Positions 32,362 through 50,194 of a stretch of DNA of 64,000 bases are shown here, in pieces. Position 1 is the stretch's first letter. Every line of letters begins with the position of its first letter. The stretch spans positions 62,001 through 126,000 of the forward strand of contig SVKQ01000015.1 of the NCBI GenBank assembly GCA_015068325.1, read 5' to 3'. The position numbers were made by a program, and so were the translations under genes. Below the pieces are notes generated by a model that ran no database searches, was not told the origin of the DNA, and saw nothing but the letters and a program-made list of their open reading frames with translations. This DNA comes from Oscillospiraceae bacterium (GTDB lineage Bacteria > Bacillota > Clostridia > Oscillospirales > Oscillospiraceae).

Positions 32362-33456
32362 TTATGCGTCGATCCCGCGGCTGGTCAGATATTTCTTGAC
32401 CATCAGCGCCACCTTGAAGGTGATGGCATCGTCAAACTCACGCAGGTCGAGGCCGGTGAGCTTCTTGATCTTCTCCAAGCGGTACACCAGCGTATTGCGG
32501 TGTACAAACAGCTTACGGGCCGTTTCAGACACGTTCAGGTTGTTCTCGAAGAACTTGTAAATGGTGAACAGCGTCTCCTGATCCAGCGAGTCGATGGGGT
32601 TCTTCTTGAACACCTCCTGCAGGAACATCTCGCACAAGGTCGTGGGCAACTGGTAAATCAGCCGGCCGATGCCCAGGTTCTCATAGTTGATGACGTAGCG
32701 CTCGGTGTCGAACACCTTTCCCACCTCGATGGCGATCTGCGCCTCCTTATAGGACTTGGCCAGATCCCGCAGGTGCAGCGCCACGGTGCCGATACCCACA
32801 AAGACGCGGCTCTCGCCATCCACCCGCAGGGCCTCCTCGATCCGCGCGGCGATCCGCTCCAGATCCCGGGTGTCAGCGCCGTCATTCATCTGGTGGATCA
32901 GGGCTACATCCTCCTCGCCCACACTGAGAACAAAGTCATTCTGCCGGTCGGGGAACAGATTCTGGATCACATCCAGCGGCACAGCCTCGTCGTGCTCGCC
33001 GGTAGGACGGATCACAAATACGCCCCGGGGCACCTCGGCCGCCACGTGGAGCTCCTTGGCCCGCATATAGATGTCGCTGATGAGGATGTTGTCGGAGATG
33101 ATGTTCTTGATGAAAGAGCCCTTGTCGTGCTTCTCCTCGTAATAGGTCTTGGCAGAGTTCAGCGCCACTGCGGCCATGGAGCACACGGTGCGGCCCACAC
33201 TATCGTCGCCGCTGGTGAACACCGCATAGTCAAAGTGGCCGCCCCAGCCCGGCAGCGTCTTGAAGGTCCTGCCCTCCAGCACGACACAGTTGTTCTCAGC
33301 GGCGTTGATGGTGTCCACATATTTGGACCACTTTTTACCGATACCTGTCAGTTCGCTGCAGGCGATCACGGTACCCTCTGCGTCGATAACGCCGATGGTG
33401 CGGTCCGTTGTCTCCTTGAGCTGCAGCACTACATTCTGAAAGATCCGTCCTGACAT
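32362..33456 (-). CDS. PucR/CdaR-type transcriptional regulator
   Basis: The 364-residue protein begins with a sensor domain (~1-130; KETTDRTIGVIDAEGTVIACSELTGIG) like that of sugar-diacid regulators. A middle GGDEF-like region (~150-280) follows, and the C-terminus is a PucR-type helix-turn-helix (~295-360: FFENNLNVSETARKLFVHRNTLVYRLEKIKKLTG). ATG at 33456 is preferred because GGGAGGG lies just upstream. No adjacent sugar-diacid or purine genes exist, so the effector is unknown. It is transcribed alone from a 17-bp-spaced promoter. Confidence 0.8.
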   Translation of the reverse strand: MSGRIFQNVVLQLKETTDRTIGVIDAEGTVIACSELTGIGKKWSKYVDTINAAENNCVVLEGRTFKTLPGWGGHFDYAVFTSGDDSVGRTVCSMAAVALNSAKTYYEEKHDKGSFIKNIISDNILISDIYMRAKELHVAAEVPRGVFVIRPTGEHDEAVPLDVIQNLFPDRQNDFVLSVGEEDVALIHQMNDGADTRDLERIAARIEEALRVDGESRVFVGIGTVALHLRDLAKSYKEAQIAIEVGKVFDTERYVINYENLGIGRLIYQLPTTLCEMFLQEVFKKNPIDSLDQETLFTIYKFFENNLNVSETARKLFVHRNTLVYRLEKIKKLTGLDLREFDDAITFKVALMVKKYLTSRGIDA

Positions 33457-33515
33457 GTTGTCCCTCCCGCCGACCTGATAGGTCATTTTGTGCAAACTGT
33501 CAAGTTCTGCTCTCC

Positions 33516-33544
33516 ATTATATCGTCATAATCACGGTTTTGCAA
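33516..33544 (-). promoter_or_regulatory. Sigma-A promoter of the PucR/CdaR-type regulator
   Basis: On the minus strand TTGCAA (33539-33544) and TATAAT (33516-33521) have a 17-bp spacer. Confidence 0.7.
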
Positions 33545-33614
33545 GAGGTTTTTTCATGTATTTCACAAATTTTTGTCCCATTTTTAGGCGTTCTGTCGAT
33601 ATATTTCCAGCAAA

Positions 33615-34316
33615 CTATTCTTTCAGCAGCGCCAGTTCCATCTCTGTCAGCTTCCGGTATGTCCCCGGAGCCAGACTCTCGTCCAGCTGCAGCGGGCCCA
33701 TGGCCAGCCGCTTTAGATAGATCACCGGTCGGCCGCAGTGGGCCAACATCCGCTTGACCTGGTGGAATTTACCCTCCTGCAGCGTCACCAGGCACTCCTG
33801 GGGTGACAGGATCTCCAGCTTTGCCGGGCGGCAGACCAGACCGTCGGCCAGTGTCATGCCGGCGGCGAAAGTCTCTTCATCCGACGGCTCCAGATCCTCC
33901 GCCACCCGGGCGTAGTACAGCTTGTCCACATGGCGGCGGGGGCTCAGCAGCCGGTGGGCCAGGTCACCGTCATCGGTCAACAGCAGCAGCCCCTCCGTAT
34001 CCTTGTCCAGGCGTCCCACCGGAAACAGTTCCCGCCTCCGCCATGCCGCCGGCAGCAGGTCCAGCACGGTAGGCTGGTCTCTGTCCTCCGTGGCCGACAA
34101 CACCCCCGCCGGCTTGTGGAGCATCACGTACAGGTGCTCTTCATACGCCAGCAACTCACCGTCTACCCGGAGCTGCGTCTGCGCGGGGTCGATTTTCTCC
34201 TCCGGTGAACCGGCGATCCGACCGTCCGCCGTCACGCGGCCTTGGCGCACCAGCCCCTTCACCTCGCGCCGGGACCACCTGCCGGTGGACGCCAGCACCT
34301 TATCCAGCCGTTCCAT
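33615..34316 (-). CDS. RsuA/RluB-type pseudouridine synthase
   Basis: The 233-residue enzyme isomerises uridine to pseudouridine in ribosomal RNA. It has an N-terminal S4 RNA-binding domain (~1-58, MERLDKVLASTGRWSRREVKGLVRQGRVT). The catalytic domain carries the active-site aspartate in GRLDKDTEGLLLLTDDG (~100-115) and the KFHQVKRMLAHCG motif. ATG at 34316 is preferred because GAGGTGAG is upstream; the longer frame is arginine/proline-rich and unlikely. Whether it modifies 16S (RsuA) or 23S rRNA (RluB-like) cannot be fixed from sequence alone. Confidence 0.88.
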   Translation of the reverse strand: MERLDKVLASTGRWSRREVKGLVRQGRVTADGRIAGSPEEKIDPAQTQLRVDGELLAYEEHLYVMLHKPAGVLSATEDRDQPTVLDLLPAAWRRRELFPVGRLDKDTEGLLLLTDDGDLAHRLLSPRRHVDKLYYARVAEDLEPSDEETFAAGMTLADGLVCRPAKLEILSPQECLVTLQEGKFHQVKRMLAHCGRPVIYLKRLAMGPLQLDESLAPGTYRKLTEMELALLKE

Positions 34317-34390
34317 ACTCTCACCTCGCCTCACATTGTAGCATATTTGCATCGGCTTGGAAATATGAAATATAACGAGGGGTGATCGAT

Positions 34391-34858
34391 ATGGTAGTGA
34401 TCCACATCCGGGATTTCCGGCGCCGGGCAGCCGCGGCAGGTGCGCTGCTGATATTGGCGGCGGCGGTGAGCTTTCTGCTGGCGGGCTGTCTGGGGCGAAG
34501 CGGTGAAACTGACTCGCCGCCAACGGCCGCCGCCACTGAAGATGAGCGTCTGGCTTATCTGACGGAGCTGGGTTGGCAGGTAAAGCCGGAGCCGGTAGAG
34601 ACGCTGGTGCTGCAGCTGCCGGAGAACGTAGCAGCATCTTACGGCGACTACGCGGCGCTGCAGGAGGCGCAGGGCTTCGACTTCGTCCGGCTGGGCGGAA
34701 AAACGGTACAGCGTTATACTTATGCGGTGGAGAACTATCCCGGCTATGAAGGCCCGGTGCAGCTCAATCTGTACGTCTGCGACGGGGTCGTGGCGGGCGG
34801 CGACGTGATCGCACCGGGCGAGAACGGCTTTCTGCGGGAACTGGCGTTCCCGGAATAA
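34391..34858 (+). CDS. DUF4830 lipoprotein
   Basis: The 155-residue protein starts with an arginine-rich n-region and hydrophobic core ending in the lipobox LAGC, so it is probably lipid-anchored outside the membrane. The rest matches DUF4830: RLAYLTELGWQV, YAALQEAQGFDFVRLGGKTVQRYTYAVENYPGY and GGDVI. GAGGGG lies 8 bases before the ATG at 34391. The gene stands alone, divergent from the pseudouridine synthase and convergent with tuf. The family is common in Clostridia and has no assigned function. Confidence 0.75.
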   Translation: MVVIHIRDFRRRAAAAGALLILAAAVSFLLAGCLGRSGETDSPPTAAATEDERLAYLTELGWQVKPEPVETLVLQLPENVAASYGDYAALQEAQGFDFVRLGGKTVQRYTYAVENYPGYEGPVQLNLYVCDGVVAGGDVIAPGENGFLRELAFPE

Positions 34859-34862
34859 AAAA

Positions 34863-34891
34863 AGAGACCCGAAGCGGTGCTTCGGGTCTCT
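34863..34891. terminator. Bidirectional terminator between the DUF4830 gene and tuf
   Basis: A perfect 13-bp stem (34863-34875 with 34879-34891) and 3-base loop lie between converging genes. An A-run on the left gives a T-tract for tuf transcripts. Confidence 0.75.
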
Positions 34892-34906
34892 TCTGCTTGG
34901 CGTAGA

Positions 34907-36109
<1,203 letters not shown>

Positions 36110-36151
36110 TTGAAAAAATCCTCCTTAACAGTTGTACAATGGTGTTTTCAC

Positions 36152-36204
36152 GCAGTGTTACAGCTCAACACTGCTATTCTACAGTATTTGCCGGGGAAAA
36201 TCAA
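36152..36204 (-). promoter_or_regulatory. tuf promoter with leader hairpin
   Basis: On the minus strand TTGATT (36199-36204) and TAGAAT (36176-36181) have a 17-bp spacer. Right after the start site, GCAGTGTT and AACACTGC form an 8-bp hairpin (about 36152-36174). Confidence 0.65.
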
Positions 36205-36219
36205 TCGTTATTTCACGAT

Positions 36220-38328
36220 TTAGCCATTTTCGCGGCCGTTGTGCCTGTTGATCAGCTTTTCCTGCAGGCCCTTGGGCAACTCCACATAGTGGCTGGGCTC
36301 CATGGTGTACTGTCCGCGGCCCTGGGTCCGGGAGCGTAGGTTGGTGGCATAGCCGAACATCTCGCTGAGCGGCACGAAAGCGTCGATCTGCTGCGCGCCG
36401 GAGCGGGCCTCATAGCCCTGGATCTGTCCGCGGCGGCCATTCAGGTCACCGATGACGTCGCCCATATACTCGTCGGGCACGATGACGCACACCTTCATGA
36501 TGGGCTCCAGCAGTACGGGGTCTGCCTCCCGCATGGCCTCCTTGAATGCCATGGAGCCGGCAATCTTGAACGCCATCTCAGAGGAGTCCACCTCGTGATA
36601 GGAGCCGTCGTACAGCGTGACCTTCACGTCCACTACGGGATAGCCGGCCAGCACACCGGCCAGCATGGCGCCCTGAACACCGGCATCCACCGCGGGGATG
36701 AATTCCTTGGGGATCGCGCCGCCCACCACGGCGTTGACAAACTCATAGCCCTTGCCGGACTCGTTGGGCTCCACCGTGATCTTCACGTGGCCGTATTGGC
36801 CGGAGCCGCCGGTTTGGCGCTTGTAGCGGGTCTCGTGGTTGACCTTCTTGCGGATGGTCTCCTTGTAGGCCACCTGAGGCGCGCCCACATTGGCCTCCAC
36901 CTTGAACTCACGCAACAGACGGTCCACGATGATCTCCAAGTGCAGCTCACCCATGCCGGCGATGATGGTCTGGCCCGTCTCCTCATCCGTATAGGTACGG
37001 AAAGTGGGGTCCTCCTCAGCCAGCTTACTGAGGGCGATGCCCATCTTCTCTTGGCCGGCCTTGGTCTTGGGTTCGATTGCCACGCGGATTACCGGCTCGG
37101 GGAATTCCATGCTCTCCAGGATGATGGGATGCTTCTCGTCGCACAGCGTGTCGCCGGTGGTGGTGTTCTTCAGGCCCACCACGGCGGCGATGTCGCCGGC
37201 ATAGACGCACTCGATGTCTTCCCGGTGGTTGGCATGCATCTGCAGGATGCGGCCCATCCGCTCCCGGTGTCCCTTGGTGGCGTTCAGCACGGCGGAGCCG
37301 GCCGTCAGCGTACCGGAGTAGACACGGAAGAAGCCCAAACGACCCACATAGGGGTCGGTCATGATCTTGAAGGCCAGCGCCGCAAAGGGCTCCTCATCAG
37401 AGGAGTGGCGCTCCTCTTCCTTATCGGTCTTGGGGTTGATACCCACGATGGCGGGCACGTCGGTGGGAGCGGGCATATAGTCCACGATGGCGTCCAGCAG
37501 CTTCTGCACGCCCTTGTTGCGGTAGGAAGAGCCGCAGGTCACGGGCACCATCTCCACGGCCACGGTGGCCTGGCGGATGGCGGCGCGGATCTTGTCAACG
37601 GGGATCTCCTTCCCCTCCAGATACAGCTCCATGATCTCATCGTCGAACATGGAAACGGCATCCAGCAGCTTCTCCCGGTACTCGTTGGCCAGATCCACCA
37701 TATCCTCGGGGATCGGCTCCACCCGCATGTCCTCGCCCAGCTTGTCGTAATAGACATCGGCGTCCATCTCCACCAGGTCGATGATACCCTTGAAGGTATC
37801 CTCCTTCCCGATGGGCAGCTGGATGGGCACGGCATTAGCCTTGAGCCGGTCTGCCACCATATCCAGCACGTGGAAGAAATCCGCGCCGGTGATGTCCATC
37901 TTGTTGACGTAGATCATGCGGGGGACGTGGTAGTGGTCGGCCTGGCGCCACACGGTCTCAGACTGAGGCTCCACGCCGCCCTTGGCGCACATGACGGTCA
38001 CGCTGCCGTCCAGCACGCGCAGAGAACGCTCCACCTCCACAGTAAAGTCCACGTGACCCGGGGTGTCGATGATGTTGATGCGCGTCTGGGGGAACTGATC
38101 CTTGGAACCCTTCCAGTAGCAGGTGGTAGCGGCGGAGGTGATGGTGATGCCACGCTCCTGCTCCTGCTCCATCCAGTCCATGGTGGCAGTACCCTCGTGC
38201 GTCTCACCGATCTTGTAGTTGACGCCCGTGTAGTACAGAATACGCTCTGTCGTGGTGGTCTTGCCTGCATCAATGTGGGCCATGATGCCGATATTTCTTG
38301 TATTTTCCAGTGTAACCTTTCTCGGCAT
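36220..38328 (-). CDS. fusA: Elongation factor G
   Basis: The 702-residue translocation GTPase has [27 protein letters not shown] and NKMD in domain I and the expected five-domain length. The C-terminus contains the domain IV/V signature [12 protein letters not shown]. It lies 30 bases after rpsG in the str operon order rpsL-rpsG-fusA. The ATG at 38328 follows AAGGAGA. Confidence 0.97.
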   Translation of the reverse strand: MPRKVTLENTRNIGIMAHIDAGKTTTTERILYYTGVNYKIGETHEGTATMDWMEQEQERGITITSAATTCYWKGSKDQFPQTRINIIDTPGHVDFTVEVERSLRVLDGSVTVMCAKGGVEPQSETVWRQADHYHVPRMIYVNKMDITGADFFHVLDMVADRLKANAVPIQLPIGKEDTFKGIIDLVEMDADVYYDKLGEDMRVEPIPEDMVDLANEYREKLLDAVSMFDDEIMELYLEGKEIPVDKIRAAIRQATVAVEMVPVTCGSSYRNKGVQKLLDAIVDYMPAPTDVPAIVGINPKTDKEEERHSSDEEPFAALAFKIMTDPYVGRLGFFRVYSGTLTAGSAVLNATKGHRERMGRILQMHANHREDIECVYAGDIAAVVGLKNTTTGDTLCDEKHPIILESMEFPEPVIRVAIEPKTKAGQEKMGIALSKLAEEDPTFRTYTDEETGQTIIAGMGELHLEIIVDRLLREFKVEANVGAPQVAYKETIRKKVNHETRYKRQTGGSGQYGHVKITVEPNESGKGYEFVNAVVGGAIPKEFIPAVDAGVQGAMLAGVLAGYPVVDVKVTLYDGSYHEVDSSEMAFKIAGSMAFKEAMREADPVLLEPIMKVCVIVPDEYMGDVIGDLNGRRGQIQGYEARSGAQQIDAFVPLSEMFGYATNLRSRTQGRGQYTMEPSHYVELPKGLQEKLINRHNGRENG

Positions 38329-38358
38329 ACCGTTCTCCTTTTACTCGTCTCGCGGGGC

Positions 38359-38829
38359 TTACCAGCGGAAGTGGGCGAACGCCTTGTTGGATTCGGCCAT
38401 CTTGTGGGTATCCTCGCGCTTCTTCACGGCCGCGCCGGTGTTGTTGGCGGCGTCCATGATCTCGCCTGCCAGGCGCTCAGCCATGGTGCGCTCGCCGCGG
38501 GCACGGGCGTAGTTGGTCAGCCAGCGCAGACCCAGGGTCTGACGACGGGCAGGACGCACCTCCATGGGCACCTGATAGGTGGCGCCGCCGACACGGCGGG
38601 CCTTGACTTCCAGGCTGGGCATGATGTTCTCCATGGCCTGGACAAAAACTTCCTGGGGCTCGTTGCCGGTCTTTTCCTTGATGATGTCAAAGGCACCATA
38701 CACGACCTTCTGAGCCACGCCCTTCTTGCCGTCCAGCATGATGCTGTTGACCAGCTTGGTCACCAGCACGCTGCCGTACATGGGATCGGGCAGAATTTCT
38801 CTCTTGGGAACGTTACCTCTTCTGGGCAC
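38359..38829 (-). CDS. rpsG: Ribosomal protein S7
   Basis: The 156-residue S7 organises the 30S head and is often an autogenous regulator of the str operon. The start is a GTG at 38829 ([15 protein letters not shown] after Met), because GGAGGG lies 6 bases upstream and the length then matches S7 exactly; the longer frame adds a non-conserved MKEGSK. The gap to rpsL (38830-38977) contains an ACAGCC/GGCTGT hairpin that could be a regulatory site. Confidence 0.96.
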   Translation of the reverse strand: MPRRGNVPKREILPDPMYGSVLVTKLVNSIMLDGKKGVAQKVVYGAFDIIKEKTGNEPQEVFVQAMENIMPSLEVKARRVGGATYQVPMEVRPARRQTLGLRWLTNYARARGERTMAERLAGEIMDAANNTGAAVKKREDTHKMAESNKAFAHFRW

Positions 38830-38977
38830 TTTGCTTCCCTCCTTCATAAGAATATGATTTCATCGGTACTCAACAGCCTGTCCCGGCTGTTGTACGGCCT
38901 GCCAAAGAGGTACATATATCATATCTGCATATATAAAACCTGTTCGGCAAAGCTCAATTCAGTTTTGCTGGGGTGGT

Positions 38978-39394
38978 TTACTTGCTCTTGGGACGCTTGG
39001 CGCCGTACTTGGAACGCGCCTGCATACGGCCCTGAACGCCCTGGGTATCCAGCGTGCCGCGGATGATGTGGTAGCGGACGCCGGGCAGGTCCTTGACACG
39101 GCCGCCGCGGATCATGACCACGGAGTGCTCCTGCAGGGAATGGCCGACACCGGGGATGTACGCGGTGACCTCATAGCCGTTCGTCAGGCGGACACGGGCG
39201 ATCTTGCGCAGAGCGGAGTTGGGCTTCTTGGGGGTCGCGGTTCTCACCGCCGTGCAGACGCCGCGCTTCTGAGGGGAGGACTGGTTGGTCTCCTTGTTCT
39301 TCAGCGTGTTCAGGCCCTTCTGCATAGCGGGGGAATTGGACTTGTAAGTAGCCGCCTTCCGGCCCTGCTTGACCAGCTGATTAAAAGTAGGCAT
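38978..39394 (-). CDS. rpsL: Ribosomal protein S12
   Basis: The 138-residue decoding-centre protein begins [13 protein letters not shown]. It shows the conserved KPNSALRK and [11 protein letters not shown] loops, where streptomycin-resistance substitutions arise in other bacteria; the K42-type lysine is present in [11 protein letters not shown] at 39394 is chosen over the longer frame by family length and AAGGAG upstream. Ends ...AKRPKSK as usual. Confidence 0.97.
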   Translation of the reverse strand: MPTFNQLVKQGRKAATYKSNSPAMQKGLNTLKNKETNQSSPQKRGVCTAVRTATPKKPNSALRKIARVRLTNGYEVTAYIPGVGHSLQEHSVVMIRGGRVKDLPGVRYHIIRGTLDTQGVQGRMQARSKYGAKRPKSK

Positions 39395-39480
39395 GCAATG
39401 AAACTCCTTTCTTTCAGATTTATGGGAATGCTCCCTATATTTTCCGCGGAACAAGGGGATCTTATTCCGGAAAAACCACA

Positions 39481-39726
39481 TTACTTTGCCAGCAGTGCCA
39501 CGGCGGCGGTGCCCACCGCAATGCCGGCGGCCCGGCCCAGCTGCGCCAGTGTGCAGCCCTCCTCTACGGCAACGCCCCGCTGGGCGCAGAGCTGCCGCAC
39601 CGGCTCCGTCAGGCGGGGATCAGCATCGCAGGCCAGGTAGACACACCTGACCATTCCGGCCTCTATGGCGCGGCGGGTCTGCTTCAGACCGGTCACCTTG
39701 TCTCCTGCGGCGAGCCCTTCCAGCAC
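39481..39726 (-). CDS. Ribosomal L7Ae/L30e-like protein (YbxF-type)
   Basis: The 81-residue protein has the L7Ae-fold features [28 protein letters not shown] and [27 protein letters not shown]. In Bacillus the homologous gene (ybxF/rplGB) also lies just before rpsL and encodes a K-turn RNA-binding protein. It is first gene of the str operon after the promoter at 39789-39817. The role on the ribosome or in mRNA regulation is not settled. Confidence 0.88.
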   Translation of the reverse strand: MLEGLAAGDKVTGLKQTRRAIEAGMVRCVYLACDADPRLTEPVRQLCAQRGVAVEEGCTLAQLGRAAGIAVGTAAVALLAK

Positions 39727-39788
39727 CGGTCTTCCCTCCCTGCCATTGGCATGGCAAAATTCGCGGAACGATATCCGCGCAATTTGGA

Positions 39789-39817
39789 ATTATAGCATAG
39801 CCTCCGTCCATCGTCAA
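39789..39817 (-). promoter_or_regulatory. Sigma-A promoter of the str operon
   Basis: On the minus strand TTGACG (39812-39817) and TATAAT (39789-39794) have a 17-bp spacer. The promoter lies between the rpoC terminator and the L7Ae-like gene. Confidence 0.8.
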
Positions 39818-39884
39818 GTGGAATTGAGCCAATAATTTGGAATTTTGCCGGAAAATACCGGATAAATCCCGTCATTTTCTACGA

Positions 39885-39919
39885 AAAACGGTGCCTGACA
39901 TACTGTCGGGCACCGTTTT
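39885..39919 (-). terminator. Terminator of rpoB-rpoC
   Basis: A 16-bp stem (39885-39900 with 39904-39919, one G-U pair) has AAAA/TTTT ends and lies 19 bases after the rpoC stop. Confidence 0.8.
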
Positions 39920-39938
39920 GGGTTGGGGCTCCGTGCGC

Positions 39939-43646
<3,708 letters not shown>

Positions 43647-43667
43647 ACTGTTGGCTCCTCCTTTTCC

Positions 43668-47348
<3,681 letters not shown>

Positions 47349-47537
47349 CTTCAATCCTCACGCCTTTCTTTTCGCTTTTTGTGGGGGAAACTGTCCGCGG
47401 TCCGGCTTTGTCGGGTTTGATACACCCGGGTTTGTTGCCTGTTTCAGGGCGCCCCCGCTTGTTTTTTGCCGCGAACGGTAGTATACTATGAACAGTAAAA
47501 GGGGTACGAGGCCCCGCTATCCGAACATGAGCAATTT

Positions 47538-47566
47538 ATTTTACCAGTTTCTCCTTGACTTGTCAA
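47538..47566 (-). promoter_or_regulatory. Sigma-A promoter of rpoB-rpoC
   Basis: On the minus strand TTGACA (47561-47566) and TAAAAT (47538-47543) have a 17-bp spacer. The leader to the ATG at 47348 is about 180 nt and contains the palindrome TAGTATACTA. Confidence 0.78.
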
Positions 47567-47609
47567 GGGGATTTTTGTTTGATACATGCCATTTCGGCTG
47601 CAGAATATA

Positions 47610-47639
47610 AAAACGGCTGCTCTGCGGAGCAGCCGTTTT
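47610..47639 (-). terminator. Terminator of the HAD phosphatase unit
   Basis: A 13-bp stem (47610-47622 with 47627-47639) overlaps the gene's stop codon and is followed on the minus strand by A/T sequence. Confidence 0.65.
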
Positions 47640-48322
47640 TATATTCTCATCCGCCGGGCGTTGTTCTCCCGGCAAAAAAACGACCTCACCTCGGTCAGCG
47701 TGGGCAGGATCGCGGCCGTCAGACGGCGCATCTCGTCGTCCGGTGCCATCAGGTCCGGCACCATCACGGTGCGCATTCCTGCGGCACAGGCGGCGCGGAC
47801 GCCGTTGAAGGAGTCCTCGATCACCCAGCAGTCCGCCGGGTCGACGCCCAGCTCCGCCGCTGCCAGCAGGAAAACGTCCGGCGCCGGCTTGCCGTGCTCC
47901 ACGCGATCACCGCCTGCGACCGCTTTGAAAAACGGCAGCAGGCCTCCCTCCTCCAGTTCCAGGCAGGCCTCCTCCGTCGGCGTGGAGGAGGCCACCGCCA
48001 GGGGAACGCCTTGCCTGCGGAAATATGTCAGCAGTGCCCGTGCGCCTTCCTTCACCGGCATGCGGCCGCCGCCGTACCGTTCCCGGCGCAAAAGCCGCAC
48101 CCGGCGCAGACAGGCGTCATAGGGAAAATCCGGCCCATATACTTCTTGGAATACCTGTCTGGTCTCCTCCTCTGTGATGCCCAGGCACCGTAGCAGCGTG
48201 TCCCGGATGTTTTTGGCACAGCCTGCCTGCACCACCGTCTCCCAGCACAGGATGGTAGCCAGTTCCGAGTCGAACAGTGTCCCGTCCATGTCGAAGAGGA
48301 CGGCCCCTGGTATGATCCCCAT
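47639..48322 (-). CDS. HAD-superfamily phosphatase (beta-phosphoglucomutase-like)
   Basis: The 227-residue protein has HAD motif I DMDGTLFDS (nucleophile D11 and D13), motif II (AVASSTP), motif III lysine (HGKPAPD) and motif IV (VIEDSFNGV). A helical cap domain lies between motifs I and II. Enzymes of this subfamily dephosphorylate sugar phosphates or nucleotides. The substrate is not readable. It follows the carboxylesterase by 20 bases, so the pair is probably co-transcribed. Confidence 0.85.
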   Translation of the reverse strand: MGIIPGAVLFDMDGTLFDSELATILCWETVVQAGCAKNIRDTLLRCLGITEEETRQVFQEVYGPDFPYDACLRRVRLLRRERYGGGRMPVKEGARALLTYFRRQGVPLAVASSTPTEEACLELEEGGLLPFFKAVAGGDRVEHGKPAPDVFLLAAAELGVDPADCWVIEDSFNGVRAACAAGMRTVMVPDLMAPDDEMRRLTAAILPTLTEVRSFFCRENNARRMRI

Positions 48323-48342
48323 CGCTTCCCCTCTCAGACCGC

Positions 48343-50103
48343 TTATTCCTGCCAGCCCTGCATGGCATCCAGAATGGGATACAGGGCGGCATAGGGCTCA
48401 TCGGTCTCACCCACGGATGCACCCAGTTCAAAGATGCGGCCGGGATCGGACACCGCCTCCCACCGGGGCAGGCCCTCGCCGTTGGGATCGCCGGTGGCGA
48501 TGAAGTTGCGGAAGTAGCCGTGCATGATCTCACCCAGCGTCCGGTCGCTCTCGTCGTAGAGCTTTGACCCATTGGGGATATTGCCGTAAAAATAGGCTTC
48601 CTCGCCGCCGTGGTTGCCGCCCAGGCGGCCGTTGTCCTTGGTGAACCAGTACGCATAGACCGGAATATCCTCCGCCAGTGCCTGTCTCGTCCAGCAGTAG
48701 TGGCCGTGGGTGAAAATGGCCGCCGAGTAGATGTCGATCCAGTTGGTCCTGGCCTCCGCATCTGTGGCAGCGGGATACAGCGCCAGCACCTCGTCGGCGC
48801 GCCGGCCGAAGTAATCCCGTACCTTCTGCTCGTAGTTCTTCAGCTTCGCGTTGTCAAAGAGGATAAACAGAGCACCCTCGGTGCGGTTGTAGCCGTGGAG
48901 GATAGCCTCTTCATTGTGGATCCCCTTTTGATAGGATTCATAGGGCGACTCCGTGAGCACGCAGCCGTCTACGGTGATATGGTGATGCTGATTGGTGGCA
49001 GCTACCAGCTGCTCCGCCGGAATGTCTCGCAGTTCCTTCAGCGAGGCCGCACCCAGCTTCTCCTTCGTCGCCGCGCCGGCGGCATACGCCTCCTCCAGCG
49101 TACGGTAGGAGTGCGCCGGCTCCGGCGCTGTGACGGTACTGCTCTCGCCGATGGCCCGGCGGAACAGGCCCTTCGCCAGCGGCGAGGTGCACAGCGCGGT
49201 GACGCAGGCGCTACCCGCCGATTCGCCGGCGATGGTCACGTTGTCCGGGTCGCCGCCAAAGGCGGCGATGTTGCTGCGCACCCACTCCAGCGCCTTGATC
49301 TGGTCCAGCAGACCGTAGTTGCCGGTGGTGCCGCTGGGGGACTCCGCCGCCAGCGCCGGATCGGCAAAGAAGCCGAATACGCCCAGCCTGTAGCCCATGT
49401 TCACCACGATCACGCCGTCCCGGGCCAATCCCGCGCCGCTGTAATCGGCATACCAGGGCTGTCCGGTCATCAGCGAGCCACCGTGGATATACACCAGCAC
49501 CGGCGCGTCCGTCACTTTTCCCGCCGGCTTCCAGATGTTCAGATAGAGGGAGTCCTCACTCATTACATCCCGGCAGTTGTCCTTGGTTGTGACGGTATAG
49601 TCGTGGTAGCCGATGATATCCGCCAGCGAGCCGTAGATGGCCCCGTTGCTGGGCTGCATGCCCATGGGGGCAAAGTGATCCGCCGCCAGCACGCCCTCCC
49701 AGGGTTCCGGGTCCTGCGGCTCCTTCCATCGCAGCTCACCCACCGGCGGCTTGGCATAGGGGATGCCAGCATAGACCTCCACAGCGCCGTCTCCGGTGGT
49801 CACCCCGGTCAGCTGCCCCTGGGCCACGGTGACGATCTCCGTGACGGCAGGATTTCTGCCCTCCACCGCCGGCCGCAGCAAAAACGGCCCCTGCGTACAG
49901 GCCAGCACCACCGTCAGCACGGCGATGAGTCCCACCCAGCTGCCGAAGCGCAGCAGCCACGGCTTGTCCAGCAGCACGTTTTTCCGCAGGAAAAAGAAGC
50001 CCGCCAGCACGGCCAGCGCCAGCACCCAGCCCCACAGGCTGTTTTTATTGAACTCCAACAGCGTCAAAAACACGACGCCAACCACGATCAGCCCTATCAT
50101 CAT
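48343..50103 (-). CDS. Membrane-anchored type B carboxylesterase
   Basis: The 586-residue protein starts with three hydrophobic helices (~1-75). A full carboxylesterase (COesterase) alpha/beta-hydrolase domain follows (~85-580). Landmarks are the oxyanion-hole HGGSLMTG, EDSLYLN, the nucleophile elbow GESAGSA and a late GGNHGGEEAYF region that supplies the catalytic histidine. The ATG at 50103 follows GGGAG; a GTG at 50133 is an alternative. These enzymes hydrolyse esters. The three-helix anchor would place the catalytic domain outside the cell. Substrate is unknown. Confidence 0.8.
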   Translation of the reverse strand: MMIGLIVVGVVFLTLLEFNKNSLWGWVLALAVLAGFFFLRKNVLLDKPWLLRFGSWVGLIAVLTVVLACTQGPFLLRPAVEGRNPAVTEIVTVAQGQLTGVTTGDGAVEVYAGIPYAKPPVGELRWKEPQDPEPWEGVLAADHFAPMGMQPSNGAIYGSLADIIGYHDYTVTTKDNCRDVMSEDSLYLNIWKPAGKVTDAPVLVYIHGGSLMTGQPWYADYSGAGLARDGVIVVNMGYRLGVFGFFADPALAAESPSGTTGNYGLLDQIKALEWVRSNIAAFGGDPDNVTIAGESAGSACVTALCTSPLAKGLFRRAIGESSTVTAPEPAHSYRTLEEAYAAGAATKEKLGAASLKELRDIPAEQLVAATNQHHHITVDGCVLTESPYESYQKGIHNEEAILHGYNRTEGALFILFDNAKLKNYEQKVRDYFGRRADEVLALYPAATDAEARTNWIDIYSAAIFTHGHYCWTRQALAEDIPVYAYWFTKDNGRLGGNHGGEEAYFYGNIPNGSKLYDESDRTLGEIMHGYFRNFIATGDPNGEGLPRWEAVSDPGRIFELGASVGETDEPYAALYPILDAMQGWQE

Positions 50104-50194
50104 GTAAACTCCCTGTACCGTGTCGCTCTTCACCAGGCGGACCGTCAGGATCGGAACACTGCATCGTGCAGACTCTGATCCCGTGCGCCAAGGC

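Noticed and set aside
34347-34376. Promoter-like TTGCAT and TATAAC (18-bp spacer) before the DUF4830 gene
   Set aside because: The ribosome-binding site starts directly after the -10, so a transcript from here would lack it. Probably chance in an AT-rich gap.
36595-39066. 823-codon plus-strand frame opposite fusA, rpsG and rpsL
   Set aside because: Antisense shadow of highly conserved ribosomal genes.
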